The notes beneath the pieces were generated by a model. It was not told the DNA's origin and did not search any database. It saw only the letters and a program-made list of their open reading frames with translations. A DNA stretch of 64,000 bases from assembly GCA_021613335.1 (NCBI GenBank), contig JAJTWR010000260.1, forward strand, positions 2,289,001-2,353,000. The letters are read 5' to 3'. The position numbers and the translations under genes were made by a program. Source of the stretch: Whitmania pigra (Eukaryota; Annelida; Clitellata; Hirudinida; Haemopidae). The number at the start of each line of letters is the position of its first letter. Position 1 is the first letter of the stretch. Below are positions 48,901 through 57,490 of this stretch, one piece after another.

Positions 48901-51900
48901 CAAAATTAATCATTAAAGCCAGAGACATAAGAAGACTTAATAGCATGTGTCCTATATTGAGTGAGAATGAATTTAAAGGGTTAATTAAAGAAATTAAAAG
49001 CAACATGTTAAACACCAAAGAAGATGTTGATTTAGGTTCTATTTATGAACATTTTTAAATTTATAGAGATCTGGAAATGTTTTTATTTATTATTGTACTT
49101 TATACTTTAGCTGAACAATTTTTGGAAAGTGCAAGATTTATCATTCACTTCCCAAAATACTTTGGAATGCTATCTAATTGGTATTTTATAGATGTCCAAT
49201 GGCTGGGGAATATTTTGTTAGAAGAACAAGACTTTAAAGTTATAAATTTAAATTTACATAAAATGACCAGTTTAACTGTTGATTTACAAAAATTAATTAT
49301 TCCAGGAACACAATAATATGTTATACAGTAGTACTGTAAGTGAAAAGAATTTAAGAAGTGTGCTTGATTTCAAAATATCTGCAAATCACAGCACTTTTTC
49401 CATTGAGGAAGAAATTAAACTTCTGGAGGCCTTTGGGATAATATACAAATTATTTGATGACAGGTTTGTTGGAGTAACTTTCAGTTCTAATTAAAAATGA
49501 TATTCCTTTTTGTCTCAGCTATCTTATATCACAACAAGTTCCTGTTGAATGCCTTGTAATGAACAACATGCAACAAAAGTCAAAAAATCTGAGATTTACC
49601 AGGTATTACAAAATGAACCACGTTCCAGGAGGTTTTTTCAAAAATCTTCTTGTTCGGCTTATTGGATGGTTTCAAGCTTCCCAGCATGGTCTGGACACAA
49701 ATCATTTAAGGAGCACTTTCAAAAGATTTAAGTTTGTTAATTCTCAATTTACTTAAGATTTATGAAATTTATTTGAAAAAATTTATTTTTGTTATGCAGT
49801 TCTTTTACAAATATATCTTATTGGCAAAAAGGTTTTATTCTGGAATCAGAGACTTGCTATTTGAAAGTTGAAGTCATATCTTCTTCATTTTATATGCAGA
49901 CCTCTTTTCCATTTCATGGCCTCTTAATTAGTGCACTAGAGACAGAACAAGCTGAGGATCCAATTGATCTTCAAAATATATTTTGTTCAGCCATTGATTT
50001 AACAAATGATTTGATTGATCAATGCTACCCAGGCAAGACTTTTTATTTGTTATACTTGCAATTTTTCACTGCAATAGAGAAAAATCTTTGATATATATAT
50101 ATTTATTACATTAAATTATGTTATTTTCTTATTACTCTTGGAGCTCCAACAAGGAATCCTTGTAAGAGTTTCCCCGTCTTCAAACGTTTAGGCCCTTTGA
50201 TTCTCCAGAAGTTTTTGGGGTTAGGTCTTATCCGGTGATCAGCTAGATGTCCCTGTCAGTTTTTTCCTTTGAGACCCAAAGGCTTAATGCTGGCTATGAG
50301 AGGCTCTTGTTGGCCTTCTTTTCATGCTGGTCACTGCTGCCTGTACTGGAAAGAAGAACTCTGAAAGCTCCTATTGGCTTCTTCATGCCAATGAATTTCC
50401 AGTTTTGCAATTTCTAGGGACTACTTTCTAGTTTCTATTTATCACATTATTATGCGTTGTCTTACCTGCAAAATAATGAATGACTTGGCTGACCCAAGCA
50501 AATCTTTCATATCTTCAGTATACATCACATTAGGATCCAGAAGGCATGTGACCACAGGTAGAGGGTTAAACTTAATATTTTGTGCAGAATTGCAGAAGAT
50601 ATTCAAACAATTCTTTTATCATGCCTTGGCTCACTACTTGCTGCTTCTGGAGATGGTGCAGGGGAACCCATTTATCTCGATCTCACCAATCCTATTGTCA
50701 ATGATTGTGAAGTGGAACCTTTAAATTCTCATAATTTATGTCGATTCTTTTATGTTGCCAAATCACTCTTGATTTTATTGTCTGAGGCATAACATGCTGT
50801 AGCTATTCTGTTAATTTTATTCATTCTAAAATGTCTTAAATGAGGTCAATAAAACGAGGTTTTAAGAGAAAACTGGATAATCAGGCAATAGAGAAAAAGT
50901 TTATATTGCCTTTTGTGTAAAAAAAGACAAAAACACATGCATGTACATTTTCATTTATTAACTCACATTATGTACATAAAGAAATTTTAGGCACATATTA
51001 ATAAACAGTCACCATGAAAGCCCTCATTGGTTTGTTCTTAATACATGCAAACTGGGGCTTATAATTTCTTTGTAGTGGCAACCAGAGATAGAAATTTTCA
51101 GGACTTGACAACAGGCCTTTATATTTGGCTTGATTCGCAGTCCATAGTGCGAGCCCATAGTCGGTCCATTTCTCTCAACAATGTCTCAGCCAATGATTTG
51201 GCCTTGTAGTTTCGGTTTACACCAGAGGCAAATGGCTTTTTCCAGCTTACCTGAAGTGGCCTCTGAAGATTTCCTCTAGCTCCTCGTGTGACATTTCTGT
51301 GGCCTCAGACATCATTGATTCCTTTATTGATTTTTGACAAGATTATTTATAATAGCTGAAACTCTTCCCAAGCCCCGACAGGAATCAATAGCTATGTTTT
51401 CATAAAACACAACACCTTTAACTCTGCCTAATTCATTTTAATTTCATGTTTATATTTTTGCAGGAATGCTTGATGAAAGCTTCATGAACATTTTTGCATC
51501 ATGTTCTCACTGCCAGAAAGAAAGCAAAAACTTATGCTTGATTGACATATTTACTTGTGCTAAAGTTATTTTGACTGCTAGAAATTCCTCCGATTTGTTT
51601 ATTTCATGTCCCAATAAACCAAGTAGAAAGATAACTCTAAATTGTTTAGTTCCTGATCTTCTTTTGTGTGATCTTCCTTCAAAATATCAACTGATGACCA
51701 GTGAGGTTTCTTACAATGATAGGGAAGATATCATTGGTCAAGGAGGAGAGGGCATTGTATTTAAAGGTGTTATGAGAGGCATGGTTGTGGCCGTAAAGCA
51801 AAGTGATATTATGATGAATTATTATATGAAATCTTCTAAGTGTTTTTTTGAGGAAGTCTCAGAAGAACTTTGGAAATTAAAGGTACTTATTGCAGCTTGG

Positions 51901-54900
51901 AAGGGAATCATTAAGTTAGCATTTGTAATGCTTTTTCAGATTTTGTGTGCTTTCAAGAACTACAGACACGAAACTGTTATACTCTCAAAATTAAAGCATC
52001 CATGCATTATATCACTGCTTGGGGTTTATGCCCCTTCTCTTATTTATGTAATGGAACTATGTCCTATTGGATCACTCAGATCAGTTTTGGATAATGGCTA
52101 TAGCAGCATTAATTATTTTATTAAGTACAAGATTTGTTTTCAGGTAAACTTGAATTTGCTATTGATTTTATTATTAAGGTAATCTTCTTTTTCTAGATTA
52201 TTTCAGCTCTTAAATATTTTCATGGCCAAAAATTGGTTTATAAAGACATGAAGCCTGAAAATATTTTGGTCTGGAGTCTGTCAAAGGATGATGTGATTGC
52301 AATAAAATTATCAGATTATGGTCTTACAAAGAGATTATTTTCATCTGGCATGAAAGGCATTGATGGAACTTCTGGTTATCAAGCTCCTGAAATCTGGCTC
52401 AGCAAATCATACAATGAAAAAGTGCATTAAATAAATTAATTATATAAGAGCAAAAGCATTATAACCAAATTGAGAAATTACAATGATATCATGAAATATT
52501 TGTCATTGCAGGTAGATATTTTTGCCTTTGCTATGGTAACTTATGAATTATTCACTGGCGATAAAAGCTTCTTGGAAGATTTTTCATTGAGTGTGAACAG
52601 AAAAATTCAACAAGGAAATCGTCCATCTGTAAGTACCAGAAATTAACTTTATATAGGTGAAACTAAGCATGGGATTTCGATGTTCAGTTTTATTCATGTA
52701 CATATAATCCAAAATGATTTTTTTCCAAATGTTTGGTTTTAATCAGGTTCGGAAAAAAATTTCTTTTCTGACCTGAAAGATCAAGGATACTCTCTGGGCG
52801 TTTTGTGTGTTAGTGTTAAATGTCTAAGACTAAATAAATTGAAGTCATCATTTGAACACATAAACAATTTATTCATCATTTGAACATCAGATGATATGTT
52901 ACAGATCTATATTATTAATCACAATATTGAGAACATTCTTTAGCTAGAAGTAGGAGGAAATGGACAGAAAAAATCCTCTGGAAAGGAGTGCCAAAGCGTT
53001 CTGTTGTTGCTTCCAACACTGTTAGACAGCAACCTTATTGGATGAAAGTACAAAAAAAAATGTATATATGTTTATAATAAATGAAAGCTTCATAAGTTAC
53101 CTGAGAACATTTTATCACTTTAGGTAAGATGAGATAAAGATCTATTTTTCTTTTAAGTTGGGAAACAATGCTCTAAAAACCAAATGCCAAATTGAAATCT
53201 AACTTTTCAATGGACATCGCCATTTCAATCTTCAAAGAAATAATAAAAAACATGATAATATCATGCAATATCATGACAATATCTATACCTGCTGTATTTC
53301 ATATTAATGATAAATAAAATAAGATTAGATTTAAAATATATCATGTTGTGTGTCAAAGCAAGCTCTATTGAAAATCATCTTGCAATACTTGAAAAAGTAG
53401 AAACCCTGATTTCTACTTTGATACCGACCAGTCCCTTTTGCTTAGCATCTCCTTCGATCGAGGAGGTGAGAGTAGTTGTGAGGAAAGCAAGAAACCGTTC
53501 AGTGCCAGGGCCCAACGAAGTTCCCTATCTTCTATACAAAAGATGTCCCAAGACACTATACCTGCTGCATTCCCTCATTCAGAGAGCATGGTCGTTGGCC
53601 ACGGTTGATGATGAGTGAGAAAAGGCAGAGGGCATCTACATTCCAAAGGAGAAAGACTCCAATGGTCTGAGTCAATTCAGACCAATATCGCTGTTGAATG
53701 TAGAGGGGAAAATATTTTTCTCTATCATGGCATTGAGGCTCATGGAGTTCATGATGTCTAATCAGTAAGTGGACATTTAAGTCCAAAAGGGAGGCATTCC
53801 AGGTGTACCTGGTTGTAAAGAGCATACCTCGATAACCTGGGAAGCTATCCAGATAGCCAAGAGGAACCAGCTGAGTTTGTACGTTGTGTAGTAGTACCTA
53901 GCGAATGCATGCAGGTCAGTGCCATACCAGCTCCTATGGAAAACATTGGAAGCCCATCATGAGCCTCAGCCTGTTATTCATATCATTTAGGAATACTTTA
54001 ACCCAAGAGGCTACCACACATACCTTTACCCCATCGAGATTGGATTGTCAAGCCGGGAGAGAACAAAGGCTTTGACAAGGATGTCTGAGGCAGCTGAAGC
54101 AGCTTTATTATGGATCTGGCACATGAGGAGCCAGAAGAAGTCTTAAGAGGTCTCAAAGGGAAACCAGGGAAAGCCAAGATAATGCCCCAATCTATACATC
54201 CAAACTGATGAAGAGCTTTTTCCAAAAGAGGTACATGAGGATTTTGAGCTGACCAGCTCGCTCTCCTAATCCTATTGAAAATGCTTGGTGTAAGTTGTCC
54301 AGACTTGTTTACAAAAATGGAAGATAATTTAAATCTAAATCCAGGTTGGAAGGTGACATCAGGACAGTCTGGAAGCAGACTTTATAAAAAAATTTAATTT
54401 GTTGATGGACAAAAGATGTCTTGAAATAATAGAAAAGAAAGGAAACATTAAATTATATTAAATAACTTTTTATTGTTATTATTTTGATGTTTACTTCCTA
54501 TCGATTTTGGGCGCCACAAAAACACATTTTTGGGACTTTTTACTAAGTCATAAATCTCTGAAGACTGAATTGATACCCGATATTCCTATTTAATGAATCA
54601 TCAGCAAGTGATAGTTATGCAATAACTACAAAAGGCATTGCATAAATGTGGTATTTACTGGTAATAACACCCTTTCGTTAACTGAATATTTAGTGATATT
54701 TAGTGAATAAATGCAACTATTAACTCAGTGTAAACAAAACTCCATCATTTATTGCAATATTAAAATGCTACAATTAATTTAAAAGGCTCACCAGATTCGT
54801 GTTTTTATTTATTTACAGACTGCTTCAGAATTAAGTCTAGAGCCAAAAGTACATAGTTTAATAACAAGATGTTGGCACCAAGAACCTAGTGAAAGGCCAG

Positions 54901-57400
54901 ATGCTGAAGAACTTGAAAGGCTATTAACAGATTTGAGCTTTGTTATGCTAAAACATGTTATTCCTCTGCATGAACATGGTATCATGGGTTCACTTTCAGT
55001 TGTATGCAATGATCAAAATGTGAGTTCTAAATTAATATCTTTTAGGTTCAATGCATAAACATTGTCCCTTAATAATGTAATAGATGAACATCTTATGTAC
55101 ATTGTAGAAATTAAATTTATTATCTCAAAAACAACTTGATCGAATAACTTTTATTGTTTCATTTTAAGATGTAATACATTTCTTGAACCTATTTCCCCTA
55201 AGTGCCCTAACTTATGGAATAATTCAACAAAATTCCAATTTTAAGCTATAAATTTTTGCTGTTATTAACAAAGTTACAAATGACCTAAACCTGCTTTTGC
55301 AATAAGATGCTTATCTCTTCAAGAGCATAAAATGGCAACAGAATCAGGTTCTAAAACAATCAATTTTGCATCAGACATAAGCTATAAAAAGTTCTAATTC
55401 ACAAAATTTGGCAAAATAAATAGGCAAAGAAGTCAAATGTTCTCTAATTATCAAGAAATTGGAAGATTGTGGCATTTATTGAAGGAAAGAACCCACCGAA
55501 CTACACAGAATTATTGAATGATCCAGCATGCTATTATTAAATAAAAAAACCTATTTATGTGGAAGAGAGGATTCCCTGGGAATAGATGAACATCTTATGA
55601 AGATGTTATTGTAGAAATTAAATTTATTTTTACTTTCTTTGGTTTTAATTTTCAAAAAAAAACTGGCCATTTCAATACCACACATTATTTTAGGATAGAT
55701 AAGCATAAATAAGTCTTTTGATGTCTCTTCAGTATCTTCAATGAAAATAATATTTGATATCAATGAATTTGATATTTAATTTGCAGAACAAGAATTTAGT
55801 TCATATGTGGTCTGGTCGAGGTAGTGGGAGATGCTATCACTTATATAATGAAATTGACAACAAATTTGTTATTGTCAACCTTTGTTTCCCTGGGAATTCT
55901 GTCACATGTATGTCCAGGATATCTCCTAATGTTTTGGTAATTGGCACTGAGGTGAATTAACTGAGAATATTATGGCATATGTTGCAACAACTCAATGAAT
56001 TAAGCAAAATATCAAAAGCAAACAATCTGCTAATGATATATCCTTTTATCACATAACCTTTAGCTCATTTATTACTTATTTTCCTAGGATCTTTTTTTGG
56101 AAGTTGTTGTATGCAACATAGACAAAATGGAAATGAGAAAAATGCATGCCTTATCAACGACATCAGTCCCATTATCTATAGCAAATTCCTTGGTGAGTTT
56201 ATAGATTATTTATTCCACAATATAGTTATTCCACAAAAGATATTTTGCATTTGGGCTATTCATCAAAATACATATATTGTCAAGCTAGTTACTTGAGTTC
56301 CAGGCATACCTAAATATATTTTTGCACCTCATGATTTTGTGCGATTTAAAAAAAAATATTTAATTAATTTTTTTGTCCTTATCTAACAATTTGCATGTGA
56401 ATGGATGCATTTGGATTATGCAGATGTTACAAGAATCTCAATTTTTTTATTCAAGTAAAACTTGTATTTGAAGGAAGCAAGTCCCTACCATTTGGTTGTC
56501 GGGTTCCATAGTGGGGATCTTCATCTATACATCTTCCAGAATTCATGCCTTCAGTTCATTTCCAGCTTGGCATTGGCTAACAAACATCCAATAAGTCTTC
56601 TAAAATCAATTTCTTCAACGATTTGGAGCTCACTAGGGACTGACATTGCCATCATCAAACATTCCTCCATTGAACTTCAGGTCCAACACATCATAAAAAT
56701 GCCATTCTCCAAAAAAGACGTAATTACAAATATTGATTTCCATGGTGATCAAGTTTGGTGTGCCTGTGGACTAACTGGACTAATTATCGAAATTGATTTA
56801 GAAACTTTGGATATTATCTGCACTTTAAATTGTGAGGGAGCTCTTCCAGGCTCTGTTATCTCATCCTTTCATCCTATTGAAACACTGAAAAACTCTAAAA
56901 AGGAAAATAAAAAGATGAATGATGAGTTTTCTTTGAGTGGAACTAACAAATCATTCACTCCAAAATACCTCAGTTCAAGGCAGAAAAGATCAATAAAAAG
57001 AAGCATCAAAACAAATCTCATGAAAAAAGAGATGTCACATCCCTTAGAAATTAAACATGTCTCATATCATAGTGGGGTATTATGGGTCACCTTAAAAAAT
57101 TGTATTATAATTTTAATAAATGTAACCCGTGAAAACATGTTCGATTATGAGTATGGGCTTGTCCTGAATGTGATGAGGAGTACCAAGATAAAGGATGATG
57201 TGGCAGCCATTACTGATCATGTAATAGAAATTGAGAGTTGTGGAAAAACCGGACTTGTCATTGCCACAAGCCACAAAAACAAGAGATTGCCATACAAAAA
57301 AGTCAAACTTTCCAGTTGGTTGAGTCTTGATTTAGAAACTATCCATTCTTATTTAGCAGTCCATAAAGAGCTACTAATCTCAATGGATTGTAATCAGTAA
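31000..57400 (+). CDS. LRRK1-type ROCO kinase (ANK-LRR-ROC-COR-kinase-WD40), 27 exons
   Basis: Leucine-rich repeat kinase: a GTPase-regulated Ser/Thr kinase acting on Rab GTPases and membrane traffic. Exons: 31000-31266, 31338-31530, 35855-36001, 36540-36667, 36724-36944, 39418-39545, 41264-41415, 41507-41597, 41673-41796, 41909-42058, 42122-42237, 47174-47268, 47332-47463, 47533-47703, 48603-49035, 49111-49238, 49306-49463, 49519-49731, 49800-50032, 51464-51882, 51940-52143, 52197-52421, 52512-52628, 54819-55019, 55787-55951, 56088-56192, 56474-57400. Phases close to 1880 aa (human LRRK1 2015). Residues ~90-245 ankyrin, ~246-572 LRR, ~573-790 ROC (P-loop GKQFHGKTS split by an intron), ~790-1150 COR, ~1190-1470 kinase (GQGGEG, VAVK, YRHE, YKDMKPEN, DYG, GYQAPE), then WD40-like. 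NILVWSL and IKLSDYG point to LRRK1 rather than LRRK2. The intron at 50033 has a GC donor. An exon upstream of 31000 cannot be excluded. Confidence 0.9.
32037..32600. mobile_element. Fold-back MITE copy (LRRK intron 2), partial
   Basis: The left end GAAGGTGATAACTGCCCCTG and following TTCTAGCCCCTTTTTAGGG match both ends of the element at 36957-37548. Inner pieces (GAGAGCCAGGGA, TTTAAAGCTG, CAGCCCCTGAGA) recur. The right terminal repeat seems to be lost. Confidence 0.7.
32601..34127. other. LRRK intron 2, unassigned part
   Basis: A 97-codon minus-strand frame (33147-33440) and a 68-codon plus-strand frame (33751-33957) are present without a family I recognise. The plus-strand frame lies in a stretch that reads like decayed transposon DNA. 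I see no exon of LRRK here: the phases of exons 2 and 3 join directly. Confidence 0.3.
34128..35743 (-). mobile_element. Tc1-like transposon with both ends, transposase broken
   Basis: 1616 bp flanked by TA on both sides (34126-34127, 35744-35745). Ends: left CAGTGCTAGAAAAATTTTTA, right complement CAGCGCTATAAATATTGTTA. Minus-strand transposase is in two readable pieces: 35382-35038 (MGEKAGLTEGERGQV, a paired-type helix-turn-helix region) and 34802-34428 (QDNAPIH with the second catalytic Asp, SPDLNLIENVWG with the third acidic residue). The middle is frameshifted, so it is not autonomous. In LRRK intron 2. It is the reference copy for the fragments at 1456-2165 and 22225/26207. Confidence 0.9.
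36957..37548. mobile_element. Fold-back MITE with ~120-bp terminal inverted repeats
   Basis: Left GAAGGTGAAAACTGCCCCTG and the complement of the right end GGGTGATAACTGCCCCTG start long inverted repeats that continue through TTCTAG.CCCTTTTTAGGG and AGAGAGCCAGGGACAAG. The centre holds two copies of a TTTAAAGCTG...CCCAGC.CCTGAGA motif. It starts about 12 bp downstream of the LRRK exon 5 donor (36945). No coding sequence. Confidence 0.85.
38200..38840 (+). pseudogene. Fragment of unidentified transposon protein (second-gene family)
   Basis: The plus strand includes a frame at 38425-38613 with FDRASNTGNKTGACTFLQQK then SLACRHHTQELIVANVFNLL. The same protein family is seen at 43180-43870 (shared ANVFNLL, LFDHFSK..W) and on the minus strand at 11146-11700. 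It looks like a transposon-borne protein present in several copies, but I cannot name its superfamily. In LRRK intron 5. Confidence 0.55.
38880..39105 (-). pseudogene. LINE reverse transcriptase C-terminal remnant
   Basis: The minus-strand frame 38893-39093 has TRGHERKLMTR, then CRKFFFGNRVVQEWNSLSQDV, the usual tail of jockey/CR1/RTE-type LINE RTs. In LRRK intron 5. No 3' tail or target duplication recognised. Confidence 0.65.
39715..40620 (+). pseudogene. R2-group retrotransposon, 5'-truncated 3' half
   Basis: Begins abruptly in the segment before the CCHC knuckle and runs through the endonuclease. It has CKLCDGFETLHHVLSNC and then RPDVVLA, ELTV, with stops and frameshifts further on. It keeps the 10 bp and the ~95 bp that the full-length copy at 22340 has lost, so it preserves a better reading frame (39664-40095). 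5' truncation is the usual outcome of target-primed reverse transcription. In LRRK intron 6. Confidence 0.85.
40806..41166 (-). other. Unassigned minus-strand frames in LRRK intron 6
   Basis: Two overlapping frames (41166-40981 and 41045-40806) give 61 and 79 codons. The second contains KGTPFLPSDSYVMISTDFYF and looks protein-like in composition, but I recognise no family and no splice sites that join them convincingly. It could be a decayed gene or transposon piece. Confidence 0.25.
42663..42860 (+). mobile_element. tRNA-derived SINE
   Basis: The 5' part resembles a tRNA: box A TAGCCGAATTGG and box B GTTTGAAACC at normal spacing. The 3' part ends GCGCTATATAAATG and a short AT-rich tail. The tail is shared with the LINE fragment ending at 46306 (GCGCCATATAAATG), suggesting that this LINE family mobilised the SINE. 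In LRRK intron 11. Not a functional tRNA: the body has no cloverleaf beyond the two boxes. Confidence 0.75.
42957..45270 (-). mobile_element. TIR-bounded pogo-like element with a second gene and a nested Tc1 piece
   Basis: The inverted ends CCGTATTTTCAC (left and right complement) are flanked by TA at 42955-42956 and 45271-45272. Inside, minus strand: an N-terminal frame 44788-44591 (MSDKRYSYTAACKLQVV then GNRAA, a pogo/CENP-B-like helix-turn-helix) and C-terminal remains at 44500-44330. On the plus strand, 43180-43870 carries decayed copies of the unidentified second protein (ETHWMAKIICSFWP). 43890-44015 is a separate Tc1-type N-terminus. About 2.3 kb; all frames are broken. In LRRK intron 11. 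Confidence 0.7.
43890..44015 (-). pseudogene. Tc1-type transposase N-terminus, nested
   Basis: The minus strand reads MGRGKPLSENEKGQIKTFTK with a following IAKELNRP, the start of a Tc1 transposase of a family different from the 34128 copy. Only the first ~40 codons are clear. Nested in the element 42957-45270. Confidence 0.6.
45755..46306 (+). pseudogene. LINE fragment: APE endonuclease piece joined to 3' tail
   Basis: The plus strand has frames (45750-46028, 45922-46275) that read as the AP-endonuclease domain of L2/CR1-type LINEs: RRGPARKRGGSIAVIFR, then ...FVICGNFNIPG (the catalytic GDFN-like box, here GNFN) and ...HGHTLY. The text then jumps to a 3' tail GCGCCATATAAATG followed by an ATT microsatellite, so RT is deleted. 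In LRRK intron 11. Confidence 0.7.
46307..47173. other. LRRK intron 11, distal part
   Basis: AT-rich sequence; a 77-codon minus-strand frame (46549-46782) has no resemblance I can name. Nothing further seen. Confidence 0.3.
47704..48602. other. LRRK intron 14
   Basis: About 900 bp of AT-rich sequence between the two ROC exons. A short segment at 47816-47865 (TGTCAAAATAGCCC) resembles 42470-42510 (GGGGCAGTTTGACAAGTGACC) loosely. No coding sequence seen. Confidence 0.3.
50033..51463 (+). other. LRRK intron 19 with a GC donor and an unidentified coding fragment
   Basis: The donor reads CAG|GCAAG, a recognised minor GC-AG class, and the phase (1) joins exactly to exon 20. Inside, 50452-50792 carries two overlapping frames with SSVYITLGSRRHVTTGRG then IAEDIQTILLSCLGSLLAAS and GEPIYLDLTNPIV. 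This looks like a conserved protein but I cannot name the family; a transposon gene is most likely. 50790-51010 repeats the pogo-like leader and end of 4726-4905, and 51010-51330 may be more of the same element. Confidence 0.5.
53390..54140 (+). pseudogene. R2-group retrotransposon fragment with internal deletion
   Basis: The plus strand matches the full copy from SIEEVRVVVRKARNRSVPGP through QFRPISLLNVEGKIFFS and SLYVV, with several stops, and then jumps at about 54010 to the C-terminal segment GLSSRERTKA...MSEAAEAA, skipping the RT catalytic box and the knuckle. In LRRK intron 23 within the kinase coding region. Confidence 0.85.
54200..54545 (+). pseudogene. Tc1-like transposase tail fragment
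   Basis: The plus strand reads WPARSPNPIENAW..LSRLVYKNG, the end of the DDE domain of a Tc1 transposase, followed by the AATAACTTTTTATTGTTATT and GCGCCACAAAAACACATTTT end also seen at 44140-44190. Directly downstream of the R2-group fragment. Confidence 0.7.
55020..55786. other. LRRK intron 24 with a direct repeat
   Basis: A ~40-bp string (ATGAACATCTTATG, then TTGTAGAAATTAAATTTAT) occurs at 55083-55125 and again at 55583-55630, suggesting a local duplication or the ends of a small element. No coding sequence seen. Confidence 0.4.
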
Positions 57401-57455
57401 AGACATTTTTTTATGTTCTGTTAATTTTTCAAGATTTATAAACATTATTGCTTGA

Positions 57456-57474
57456 CTTTTATTTTTATTTTCAC
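57456..57474 (-). terminator. Polyadenylation signals for KCTD3
   Basis: The minus strand downstream of the KCTD3 stop has two overlapping AATAAA hexamers (AAAATAAAAATAAAAG). They lie between the two convergent stop codons, so the KCTD3 transcript may end before or just inside LRRK. Confidence 0.45.
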
Positions 57475-57490
57475 AGAAAGTGACATTGGA

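Noticed and set aside
51464..52628. Assigning the kinase to LRRK2
   Set aside because: NILVWSL and IKLSDYG, the ankyrin N-terminus and lack of an armadillo region fit LRRK1 better.
31000..57400. LRRK as a pseudogene because of many short frames and stops
   Set aside because: Stops all fall in introns with usable donors and acceptors; 27 exons join in phase to an uninterrupted 1880-residue frame.
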